From contig JBAUWJ010000008.1 of assembly GCA_049583715.1 (NCBI GenBank), forward strand, positions 1-24,978: a stretch of 24,978 nucleotides of DNA, in the 5' to 3' direction. The position numbers and the translations under genes are program-made. Position 1 is the stretch's first letter, and each line of letters begins with the position of its first letter. Positions 1 through 6,864 of the stretch are shown piece by piece. The stretch comes from JAANXG01 sp049583715. GTDB lineage: Bacteria; Pseudomonadota; Gammaproteobacteria; Arenicellales; JAANXG01. The notes beneath the pieces are model-generated. The model searched no databases. It saw only the letters and a program-made list of their open reading frames with translations, and had not been told where the DNA came from.

Positions 1-8
1 GTCCCCGA

Positions 9-67
9 TGTGGGTCGGAATTCATTCCGACAATCTCTTTTTGAGTCGGAATAAATTCCGACCCACA
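9..67. repeat. REP doublet (REPIN-like hairpin), copy 1
   Basis: Two 22-nt arms (10-31 and 45-66) are inverted copies of each other with one mismatch, separated by a 13-nt loop. Each arm is itself a palindrome around GTCGGAAT-NN-ATTCCGAC, extended outward by GTGG/CCAC and a further T-A pair. This nested symmetry is the layout of REP doublets (REPINs), which RAYT-type Y1 transposases are thought to mobilise. A conserved tail (67-97, rich in AAGTGGGGAG) follows and recurs after copy 2. The family assignment is by structure, not by comparison with a database. Confidence 0.85.
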
Positions 68-154
68 GGGAAGTGGGGAGTGCCGGAGACCGTCCCGGAA
101 CGAGATCCGGCCGATGCTGTGTCCTGGACCCTCCCAACCGGAGCCTGTCCCCGA

Positions 155-211
155 TGTGGGTCGGAATTCATTCCGACAACTTCTTTCAGTCGGAATAAAT
201 TCCGACCCACA
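155..211. repeat. REP doublet (REPIN-like hairpin), copy 2
   Basis: This is a second copy of the element at 9-67, displaced by 146 nt. The arms at 156-177 and 189-210 are nearly unchanged, while the loop is shorter (11 nt) and diverged. Flanks are shared as well: the GTCCCCGAT lead-in (147-155) and the AAGTGGGGGAG tail (to about 242). The duplicated unit is therefore about 96 nt, not just the hairpin. A further fragment, CCGACCCACA, lies at about 245-255, just before the 3' end of the pteridine reductase gene. Nothing in 1-267 looks protein-coding. Confidence 0.85.
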
Positions 212-267
212 GGGAAGTGGGGGAGTGCCGGAGATTGTCCGGAATCCGACCCACATGCGCGGGACCC

Positions 268-1011
268 TCAAATCCACCGGCCGCCGTCGACCGGTATGAC
301 CTGGCCGGTGGTGAAGCCGGCGCCCGATACCAGGAACAGGACGGCCTCGGCGATGTCCTGCGGGGATCCCACGCGCTTCAAGGGCGTGTTGGAGATGATT
401 CGTTGATGGGCCACCTCGTTGTCGTCCCCTTCCGGCCAGAGAATGGCGCCGGGCGCGACCGCGTTGACCCGGACTTCCGGAGCCAGCTCCCGCGCCAGGG
501 CCCGCGTCAGGGCGATCAATCCCGCCTTGGCGATGCTGTAGACGATATGATCCTTCAATGGCACGCGGCCATAGATGTCCACCAGGTTGACGACGCAGCC
601 CTGGTTCCTGCGCAGCTCCGCCGCCGCTTCCTGGACGAGGAAGAACGGTGCGCGCAGGTTGACGCCCATGATGGTTTCCCACTCCGAGGCGGTGACGCTG
701 CCGAGCGGGGTGGGATGAAACAGCGAGGCGTTGTTGACCACGACGTCCAGCCGGCTGAACGCCTGGATACACTGGCTCGCCAGGTGCCGTGTCTTGCTCA
801 CGTCGAGCAGCTCCCCTTTCACCAGGACCACCGATGCGTCGCGCTTCGCGTGCAGCGACGCCTGCAGGGCGTGAGCGGCCTTGTCGGAAGAACGGTAATG
901 GATGACCAGCTTCATTCCCGCCTCGTGCAGCCGGGTCGCTACGACGGCACCCAGCCTTTGCGCCCCGCCGGTGACCAGGGCAACCTTGTCCTGCAGGGTG
1001 TTGTTCTGCAT
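268..1011 (-). CDS. folM: Pteridine reductase, short-chain dehydrogenase (FolM/PTR1 type)
   Basis: This is a 247-residue cytoplasmic SDR predicted to reduce dihydropterins with NADPH. The cofactor motif TGGAQRLG (residues 14-21) is the TGxxxRxG variant typical of pteridine reductases, not the usual TGxxxGxG. NNAS at 93-96 runs into LFHPTPLG, also typical of the subfamily. The active site reads D145, Y158, K162, with Asp where classical SDRs have Ser, as in PTR1. The frame is open back to 1116, but I chose the ATG at 1011 because the fold begins at about residue 7; no clear ribosome site supports either choice. It is divergent from the methyltransferase gene across 125 nt. Its stop lies just beyond the REP repeats. 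Other pterin or quinonoid substrates are possible. Confidence 0.85.
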   Translation of the reverse strand: MQNNTLQDKVALVTGGAQRLGAVVATRLHEAGMKLVIHYRSSDKAAHALQASLHAKRDASVVLVKGELLDVSKTRHLASQCIQAFSRLDVVVNNASLFHPTPLGSVTASEWETIMGVNLRAPFFLVQEAAAELRRNQGCVVNLVDIYGRVPLKDHIVYSIAKAGLIALTRALARELAPEVRVNAVAPGAILWPEGDDNEVAHQRIISNTPLKRVGSPQDIAEAVLFLVSGAGFTTGQVIPVDGGRWI

Positions 1012-1136
1012 TATGGGCGGTCCACTGCTGTAGATCGACGGACACATCCTAGCGTGTATCGAGGCAAAAGTCCTGATCGGCCCTCCCCCGGCAACAGCCT
1101 TCCGCGCCGTTTTCATTCGCCGCGGGTCAGCCTGTA

Positions 1137-2312
1137 ATGTCCGCGCCGGACAGGCCGGGCTCTGATCACGGAGCCGGTGGAAACGGGGACGCCCGTGCCT
1201 CGAGCGAGCGCCTCGTGCAGCGCCTGCGCCGCGCGATGGACGAGGCCGGCGGCGCCGTCGATTTCAGCGAGTTCATGCAGCGCGTGCTCTACGAGCCCGG
1301 TCTGGGGTATTACGTGGCGGGCCATCGGAAATTCGGAGCCACAGGTGATTTCATCACCGCGCCGGAGATGGGGGAGCTCTTCGGTCGATGCCTCGCACGT
1401 CAGTGTGCAGAAATTCTCAATGAGCTTTCCTCGGGCGACATACTGGAGTTCGGCGCCGGCACCGGCGTCCTGTGCGCGCAGCTACTGGCGGCGCTGGAGG
1501 AGGAAGACGCCTTGCCGGGAAACTACTACATCCTGGAGGTCAGCCCGGATCTGCGACAGCGGCAGCGGCAAACGATCGAGGAGCGTGTCCCCGGGCTCCA
1601 GGCGCGCTGCCGGTGGCTGGATCGCCTGCCTGATGATTTCGAAGGCGTGGTCATCGCCAACGAAGTACTCGATGCGATGCCGGTGGAGCGTTTCCGGGTC
1701 ACCCGGACCGGAGTGGAGGTGGTCCAGGTGACCTGGTCCGGAGACTCTTTTGTCGAAAGCACCCGGCCGCCGGCGGCGGGCGAGCTGCTTCAGATCGCAA
1801 AGAAGGACCTTGCCCCGGGATACGAGTCGGAAGTCGGGGTCCTGGCCCGCCACTGGGTGGCGGGAATTGCCGACTGGCTGCGCCGCGGGGTGGCGTTGAT
1901 CATCGACTACGGGTTTCCCGGGCACGAGTACTACCATCCCCAGCGCAGCGAAGGGACCTTGATGTGCCACCACCGGCACCGCGCCCACCCCGACCCCTAC
2001 CGCCATATCGGCATGCAGGACATCACGGCCCACGTCGACTTCTCGGCCCTGGCCGAAGCGGCGGTCGAAGCCGGGCTGGACGTTCTGGGGTTTACCCACC
2101 AGGCGGCGTTCCTGTTGTCTCTCGGTCTTACCGACATCGCCGCGAAGCGGATGGAAGCGTCGCCGCGCGACCGCCTCGCGCTGAGTCAGGAGGTACAGCG
2201 CCTGGCTCAAACCTACGAGATGGGGGAGCTGTTCAAGGTCCTGGCGCTGGGACGGCATTACCGCGCACCGTTGGCGGGATTCCAATACCTGGACCACCGC
2301 CGGCGCCTGTAA
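1137..2312 (+). CDS. SAM-dependent methyltransferase, MidA/NDUFAF7 family (COG1565)
   Basis: This 391-residue class I methyltransferase has the family signature: an FSEFM helix near residue 43, YYVAG..KFGATGDFITAPE at 58-77, SAM-binding EFGAGTG at 104-110, and NEVLDAMPV at 175-183. In mitochondria the relative NDUFAF7 methylates an arginine of complex I subunit NDUFS2. The substrate of bacterial members is not settled, so the complex I role here is inference. The first 25 or so residues are Gly/Ser/Asp-rich and non-conserved looking, so the true start could be downstream. No clear Shine-Dalgarno precedes the ATG at 1137. It converges on cca, with a palindromic repeat between them. Confidence 0.85.
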   Translation: MSAPDRPGSDHGAGGNGDARASSERLVQRLRRAMDEAGGAVDFSEFMQRVLYEPGLGYYVAGHRKFGATGDFITAPEMGELFGRCLARQCAEILNELSSGDILEFGAGTGVLCAQLLAALEEEDALPGNYYILEVSPDLRQRQRQTIEERVPGLQARCRWLDRLPDDFEGVVIANEVLDAMPVERFRVTRTGVEVVQVTWSGDSFVESTRPPAAGELLQIAKKDLAPGYESEVGVLARHWVAGIADWLRRGVALIIDYGFPGHEYYHPQRSEGTLMCHHRHRAHPDPYRHIGMQDITAHVDFSALAEAAVEAGLDVLGFTHQAAFLLSLGLTDIAAKRMEASPRDRLALSQEVQRLAQTYEMGELFKVLALGRHYRAPLAGFQYLDHRRRL

Positions 2313-2342
2313 AGCGATCGCCTCGAGAGACTCCCTGCCCGT

Positions 2343-2452
2343 CTCCCGCCAGCGGGAGAGGGAACGCGACTCCCTCTCCCTCCGGGAGAGGGCTGGGGTG
2401 AGGGGGCGGTGTTCGGGACCACCCTCACCCTGACCCTCTCGGCTCTGGCTCC
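2343..2452. repeat. 110-bp palindromic intergenic repeat, copy A
   Basis: This lies between the convergent methyltransferase and cca genes. It contains three inverted repeats: CTCCCGC/GCGGGAG (2343-2358), a perfect 9-bp CCCTCTCCC/GGGAGAGGG with a 3-nt loop (2372-2392), and a perfect 9-bp GGGTGAGGG/CCCTCACCC with a 17-nt loop (2396-2430). It aligns without gaps to 6444-6553. Stable hairpins in both directions between convergent genes suit bidirectional termination or transcript stabilisation. That role is inferred. The rest of the gap (2313-2342 and 2453-2577) shows no gene. Confidence 0.85.
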
Positions 2453-2577
2453 AGGTTTCACTCCTTTTCTTTCGTCCCTGGGCTCGTCGCGTCAGCGGGG
2501 AAAAGTGACCTTTCGATCGGAAGGGAAAGCAGGCAGAACGTCTTGCGCAATCGCTGCCATCGCGAGGAGATGGGCAA

Positions 2578-3822
2578 TCAGCTCGCCAGTACCTTCTTCA
2601 CGGCTTCGCAGCGTTCCCGGAAGACGGCTTCGCCGATCTCTTTGCCCGTGGTCAGACCGGCCGCGATCTCCCGTCCCGGAACGGCTGCCGCTGCTTCGAA
2701 ACAGCGACGGAACAGATCGGCCTGCGGGTACGGCGAGCGCTCCTTGCCTTTGCGGCCGAGGGCGTCGGCGCGGCAGGCGATGATGAACTGGTCGATGCGT
2801 CGCGCGTCGCGGAAGCCGCCAAGTGAGTCGATGAGCTTGACGATGGTGGCGGGTTTCAATTCACTCAGCCGGTGCATGTGCAGATGGTACCGGCATACGT
2901 GCCGCGCGAATTCGCGGTAACGACCGGGAACCCGGTAGCGGTCACAGAGCTTGTCGATCGGCTCCAGACCGAGGATTTCGTGGCGATGATGCCGCGGCCA
3001 CTGATCCTTCGGCGTCACTGCCTTGCCGAGGTCGTGCACCAGCACCGCGAACAGCACGACCGGGTCGTCCGTCAACCCCCGCGCCTGGGTCAGCGACATC
3101 AGGGTGTGCAGGCCGGCGTCGATCTCCGGGTGATACTCCTTGCGCTGCGGCACGCCGAACAGGGCGTCGATCTCCGGGAAGATCCTCGCGAGCGCGCCGC
3201 ATTCGCGCAGGGTCTCGATGAACAGGGCCGGCCGCGGCTCGACCAGCGCGCCGGCGAGCTCCTGCCAGACGCGTTCGGCCACCAGCGCGTCAACCTCGCC
3301 GCGCTTCACCATCTCCTCCAGCAGCTCACGGGTTTCCGGTGCGACCTCATAGCCGTAGCGGGCACGAAAGCGCGCGACCCGCAGCAGGCGCACCGGGTCC
3401 TCGACGAAGGCAGGTGCGACGTGACGCAGGATGCCCTGCTCCAGATCCCGCTGGCCGCCGAAGTAGTCGATCAGCCGGCCGTCCCGGTCCCTGGCCATGG
3501 CATTGATGGTGAGGTCCCGGCGCGCCAGGTCGTCCTTCAGGCTCACGTCGGGCGAGAACTCAAAGGCGAAGCCCTTGTACCCGGGTGCGGTCTTGCGCTC
3601 CTTGCGCGCGAGGGCGTACTCCTCGCGGGTCTCGGGGTGCAGGAACACCGGGAACTCCTGCCCGACGGGCTTGTAGCCGCGCTCCAGCATGTCCTCCGGC
3701 GTGGCGCCCACCACCACCCAGTCCCGGTCCTTGACCTCGCGACCGAGCAGTCCGTCGCGCACGGCGCCGCCGACAAGGTACACTTCCAGCTCCTCGTGTC
3801 TTTCGTTCATACCGGCAACCAT
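2578..3822 (-). CDS. cca: Multifunctional CCA-adding tRNA nucleotidyltransferase with HD domain
   Basis: This enzyme adds or repairs the 3' CCA end of tRNAs using CTP and ATP. The 414 residues follow the E. coli Cca layout: GGAVRD at 18-23, catalytic DxD at D32/D34 (KDRDWVVVG), RRDLTINAMA at 101-110, HVAPAFVEDPVRLLRVARF as the ERhxxExxx-region equivalent, then a C-terminal HD domain with H263-D264 (VHDLGK). The HD domain gives E. coli Cca its phosphohydrolase and phosphodiesterase activities. Two starts are possible, 3822 or 3810; the second (MNERHEELEVYLVGG) is closer to E. coli. It is divergent from the lipoprotein gene with only 4-16 nt between start codons, so its promoter must lie within the neighbour's coding sequence. 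Confidence 0.96.
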   Translation of the reverse strand: MVAGMNERHEELEVYLVGGAVRDGLLGREVKDRDWVVVGATPEDMLERGYKPVGQEFPVFLHPETREEYALARKERKTAPGYKGFAFEFSPDVSLKDDLARRDLTINAMARDRDGRLIDYFGGQRDLEQGILRHVAPAFVEDPVRLLRVARFRARYGYEVAPETRELLEEMVKRGEVDALVAERVWQELAGALVEPRPALFIETLRECGALARIFPEIDALFGVPQRKEYHPEIDAGLHTLMSLTQARGLTDDPVVLFAVLVHDLGKAVTPKDQWPRHHRHEILGLEPIDKLCDRYRVPGRYREFARHVCRYHLHMHRLSELKPATIVKLIDSLGGFRDARRIDQFIIACRADALGRKGKERSPYPQADLFRRCFEAAAAVPGREIAAGLTTGKEIGEAVFRERCEAVKKVLAS

Positions 3823-3826
3823 AACC

Positions 3827-4945
3827 GTGAGTGAAGCAACACCACAAGACGGCCGGCCCCGTCACCGGTGCTGGGTGATTGTCCTGCTCGCCGGTCTGCT
3901 GTGCGGCTGCAGCACCATCGGCTACTACTATCAATCGGCCCGCGGCCAGCTCGACCTGATGTGCCGGGCGCGCAGCATCGACACGCTCTTGAAGGACGAC
4001 AACGCCGCCGCGCCGCTTCGCAAACGCCTGGAGCTCGTCCAGGAGATCCGCCGGTTCGCCAGCGACTCGCTGGATCTGCCGGACAACGGCAGCTACAAGA
4101 GCTACGCCGCCCTCGACCGCCAGTACGTATTGTGGAACGTGTTCGCCGCGCCTCCCCTTTCCGTTAAACCCCACGAGTGGTGCTTCCCCATCGTCGGCTG
4201 CGTCGTCTATCGGGGCTATTTCAAAAAGACGGCCGCCGAGAGGTATGCAGGCAAGCTTCAGGACCAGGGACTGGATACGTACGTCGCCGGGGTCCCCGCC
4301 TACTCGACGCTCGGTTGGTTCAACGACCCCGTCTTGAGCACGGTGCTGGACTACCCCGATCCCGAGCTGGCGGGGCTGATCTTTCACGAGCTGGCGCATC
4401 AGGTGGCCTACGCGAAGGGGGACAGCGTCTTCAATGAATCCTTCGCCGTCACCGTGGAGATGGAGGGCGTGAAGCGCTGGCTGGAGCACGAAGGGAGGCG
4501 AGCAGAGATCGAGGCCTACCGGCTGCGGCGGCACCGGGACGACGAAGTGGTTCGGACCATCCTGGACTACCGGCAGCGGCTTGCCGAAGCCTACCATTCG
4601 GATCACGATCGATCATGGAAGCTCGCGCGCAAGGCGCAGATCATCGCGGCGTTGAAGGCGCGCTACAGGCAGATGATCAGTGCCTGGCCGGGCTACCACG
4701 ACTACGGGTTCTGGTTCGCGGAAGCGCTGAACAACGCCCACTTCGCGGTCATTGCCGCCTACCACGCCAAGGTACCGGCCTTTCAGGCGTTGCTGGCCCG
4801 CGACGGCGGCAACCTCGCGAAGTTCTATCGCGACGTCATCAGGCTCAGCCACGAGCCGGCGGCAAAGCGAAACGCGTTTCTCGACAGCCTGAGCGACCAG
4901 CCGCCTTCCTACACCATTCAGGCCCAGCTAGAGGGGAGCTCATGA
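3827..4945 (+). CDS. Putative lipoprotein zinc aminopeptidase (COG4324 type)
   Basis: This predicted outer- or inner-membrane lipoprotein has 372 residues. A GTG start at 3827 gives a basic n-region (RPRHR), a hydrophobic stretch VIVLLAGLL and a lipobox ending LLCGC, with C28 as the lipidated cysteine. A later GTG at 3875 would remove the basic residues and is less likely. The zinc motif HELAH is at 187-191, followed by NESFA at 203-207, as in the poorly characterised putative aminopeptidase family. The conserved stretches GSYKSYA, WCFPIVGCVVYRGYF and VPAYSTLGWFNDP also fit that family from memory. The substrate is unknown. Its last codons overlap the acetyltransferase start (ATGA), so the two are probably translationally coupled. 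Confidence 0.82.
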   Translation: MSEATPQDGRPRHRCWVIVLLAGLLCGCSTIGYYYQSARGQLDLMCRARSIDTLLKDDNAAAPLRKRLELVQEIRRFASDSLDLPDNGSYKSYAALDRQYVLWNVFAAPPLSVKPHEWCFPIVGCVVYRGYFKKTAAERYAGKLQDQGLDTYVAGVPAYSTLGWFNDPVLSTVLDYPDPELAGLIFHELAHQVAYAKGDSVFNESFAVTVEMEGVKRWLEHEGRRAEIEAYRLRRHRDDEVVRTILDYRQRLAEAYHSDHDRSWKLARKAQIIAALKARYRQMISAWPGYHDYGFWFAEALNNAHFAVIAAYHAKVPAFQALLARDGGNLAKFYRDVIRLSHEPAAKRNAFLDSLSDQPPSYTIQAQLEGSS

Positions 4946-5394
4946 CTATATCGATAGACTCCGTCGAGCCATCCGACCGCGCCGATTGGGAACGGCTCTA
5001 TCGCGGCTATGCGGACTTCTACGAAATTCCGATGAACGATGAAATCCTGCAAACCGTGTGGGAGTGGATCTTCGACCCGAAACGGCAGTTCTACTGCATA
5101 GTCGCAAAGGAGGACGCAGGTCCCGCCCTCGGCCTGATGCACTTCCGGGCGATGCTCCGGCCGTCGCGCGGCACGGAGGTGGGTTTTCTCGATGACTTGT
5201 TCGTCGAGCCGGCCGCCCGCGGGCGGGGCATCGCGGACCGAATGTTCGAGGAACTCTCGGCGCGAGCGCGGAACTACGGCTGGCCGGTGGTTCGTTGGCT
5301 CACCCGAGACAACAACTACCGGGCGCGGGGGATGTACGATCGAGTGGCGACGCGCACCGACTGGATCACCTACGAGCTCAACCCGCGTCGTTGA
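4942..5394 (+). CDS. GNAT-family N-acetyltransferase
   Basis: This is a 150-residue acetyl-CoA-dependent acetyltransferase of unknown substrate. The core acetyl-CoA motif is visible: strand FLDDLFVEP (82-90) followed by the pyrophosphate loop RGRGIA (93-98), matching (R/Q)xxGxG/A, and the helix after it. A late N-Y-R-A-R-G-M-Y segment is the usual motif B. The ATG at 4942 overlaps the lipoprotein stop by 4 nt and has a good ribosome site, GAGGGGAG, about 4 nt upstream, which fixes the start. Its 3' end overlaps the convergent SDR gene by 17 nt. Protein or small-amine acetylation cannot be told apart from sequence. Confidence 0.87.
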   Translation: MTISIDSVEPSDRADWERLYRGYADFYEIPMNDEILQTVWEWIFDPKRQFYCIVAKEDAGPALGLMHFRAMLRPSRGTEVGFLDDLFVEPAARGRGIADRMFEELSARARNYGWPVVRWLTRDNNYRARGMYDRVATRTDWITYELNPRR

Positions 5395-6349
5395 GCGGCG
5401 TCGAGGGCGGGTTGTAGCGTATCCGGTTGAGCGAGTCGCCGCCCGGCCTCAGGTACACGGGCACGACGGTTTCCATCGACGTCGGCTCGATATCGAAAGG
5501 CAGCGGGCAGGGTGTCCTGCAGATGCTGTCGACTTCCAGCGACCTCAGGTTGTCGATGCTGAACGGCTTGCCGGGCACCCATTCCATGATGGATGCCTGG
5601 AGGCGGGATTGCCAGTCACGGAGGCGCAGTATCCGCCGGTGCAGACCGGTCACCTCGTTGATGAACGCCACGATCTCGTAGAGGGTGTAGACCTTCGGCC
5701 CCCCGATGTTGTAGCGCCGCCCGAAGCTGTCGTGGTGGCCGATGGCGCGCACGAAGCATTGCACGACGTCGTCGAGGTATACGGGCTGCATGCGGGTTCC
5801 GGGCTTGGCGAGCGGAAAGACCCAGGGAATGGACCGGAGCAGGCGCGCAAAGCGGGTGGTGAAGGTATCGTGCTCCCCGAAGATGGCGGACGGCCGGAAG
5901 CTCGTGACATGACAGCCCGGGGTCCCATGGGCGATATCCTCGCCGAGTGCCTTGGTCCTGAGATTGTGGCTCGGAGCGTCGGGAGACGCGCCCAGCGCGC
6001 TCATGTGCAGCATGCGGGGCACGCCCGTGGCCTGGACGGCCGCCGATATCGACTCCGCGAGCTCCACGTGCGCCTGGTCGAATCCCCGGCCTTTGTGGCC
6101 GCGCTCGTTGAGGATCCCCACGAGGTTGATGACGACGTCCGTATCCAGAAAGTGCCGCTCCAGGAAGTCGGGGTCGTGCACATCCCCCTCCCGCAGCGCC
6201 ACCGTCGGCCATACCAGCAGGTCGCGATGCCGCTGCCGGTGGCGCGTCAGGATGATGACGCGGTGGCCGAGGTCCGTCAGGACCGCGGTGAGATGATGGC
6301 CGACAAAGCCGGTACCCCCGAGAATGCAGATTTTCAGTTGTTTTGCCAT
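5378..6349 (-). CDS. NAD(P)-binding SDR, complex I NDUFA9-subunit-like
   Basis: This 323-residue atypical SDR has the N-terminal nucleotide-binding loop GGTGFVG (11-17), VVINLVGIL near 72-80, HMSALGA near 115-120, FRPSAIFGEHD and the YLDDVV strand. The RPSAIFG.HDTF block and overall layout match the NDUFA9-like family, whose mitochondrial member is a complex I accessory subunit. Bacterial members are annotated by homology only, so the function is inferred. The usual YxxxK active site reads N129..K133: the tyrosine is replaced by asparagine, which argues against classical dehydrogenase catalysis. It lies downstream of ubiK on the same strand, separated by a palindromic repeat, so it may have its own promoter. 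A TAGAAT hexamer about 10 nt before the ATG is a possible -10. Confidence 0.85.
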   Translation of the reverse strand: MAKQLKICILGGTGFVGHHLTAVLTDLGHRVIILTRHRQRHRDLLVWPTVALREGDVHDPDFLERHFLDTDVVINLVGILNERGHKGRGFDQAHVELAESISAAVQATGVPRMLHMSALGASPDAPSHNLRTKALGEDIAHGTPGCHVTSFRPSAIFGEHDTFTTRFARLLRSIPWVFPLAKPGTRMQPVYLDDVVQCFVRAIGHHDSFGRRYNIGGPKVYTLYEIVAFINEVTGLHRRILRLRDWQSRLQASIMEWVPGKPFSIDNLRSLEVDSICRTPCPLPFDIEPTSMETVVPVYLRPGGDSLNRIRYNPPSTPLNDAG

Positions 6350-6397
6350 AAGGTTATTCTAATCGAACTTGTCCGACAGATGTCCCTGACTGCAATC

Positions 6398-6553
6398 GCT
6401 GGGGTGAGGGGGCAGCACTAGGGACCACCCTCACCCTAACCCTCTCCCGCCAGCGGGAGAGGGAACTGCACTCCCTCTCCCTCCGGGAGAGGGCCGGGGT
6501 GAGGGGGCGGTGTTTGGAACCACCCTCCCCCTGTCCTTCTCGGCTCTGGTTCC
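6398..6553. repeat. Palindromic intergenic repeat, copy B (extended)
   Basis: Positions 6444-6553 align without gaps to copy A at 2343-2452. A further partial unit (6398-6443) adds another GGGTGAGGG/CCCTCACCC hairpin (6402-6436), making this about one and a half copies. The central perfect 9-bp hairpin CCCTCTCCC/GGGAGAGGG is at 6473-6493. The last arm reads CCCTCCCCC in place of CCCTCACCC, so that outer hairpin is decayed. It sits between the 3' end of ubiK and the start of the SDR gene, where it could end the lptD-surA-ubiK transcript. The remaining bases of this 214-nt gap hold no gene. Confidence 0.85.
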
Positions 6554-6563
6554 GGACTTGGGC

Positions 6564-6830
6564 TCAGTCGCTTCGGCTTTGCTCCGCGAAACGCTTCTCG
6601 AGCTCGGCCACCTGCGCCTCCAGGGTCTCGAGCTTCTCGCGGGTTCGCCTGAGAACCGCTTCCTGAACCTCCAGCTCCTCCCGCGTCACCAGGTCGAAGC
6701 GATCCAGCACACTGGCCATGCCCGTTTTGAGATTGTCCCGGACTTCATCGGTCAGTTCCCGCGGCAGGACCTTGTTGATGGTCTCGGAGAGCTGGTCAAA
6801 CAACTGGGTGGCTGGTTTCATGAGGTCCAT
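6564..6830 (-). CDS. ubiK: Ubiquinone biosynthesis accessory factor UbiK (YqiC/BMFP family)
   Basis: This small 88-residue protein has two parts. An amphipathic N-terminal half (about 8-45) is followed by a coiled coil, RREKLETLEAQVAELEK-like, from about residue 55. The core FDLVTREELEVQEAVLRRTREK matches E. coli UbiK (LDLVSREEFDVQ...LLRTREK). In E. coli UbiK binds UbiJ and lipids and helps aerobic ubiquinone synthesis in the soluble Ubi complex. The start could be the ATG at 6830 or three codons later; neither has a clear ribosome site. It lies 34 nt downstream of surA on the same strand and is probably cotranscribed with it. Confidence 0.9.
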   Translation of the reverse strand: MDLMKPATQLFDQLSETINKVLPRELTDEVRDNLKTGMASVLDRFDLVTREELEVQEAVLRRTREKLETLEAQVAELEKRFAEQSRSD

Positions 6831-6864
6831 TATAGATCAACGAGTCCAGGCCAACGAGCCGGTC

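Noticed and set aside
1..242. Possible CRISPR array from repeated 22-nt blocks.
   Set aside because: The repeats are paired inverted palindromes at irregular spacing with related, not unique, intervening sequence. No cas gene is present.
2314..2321. GCGATCGC octamer resembling the cyanobacterial HIP1 sequence.
   Set aside because: A single 8-bp palindrome just after a stop codon in GC-rich DNA is expected by chance.
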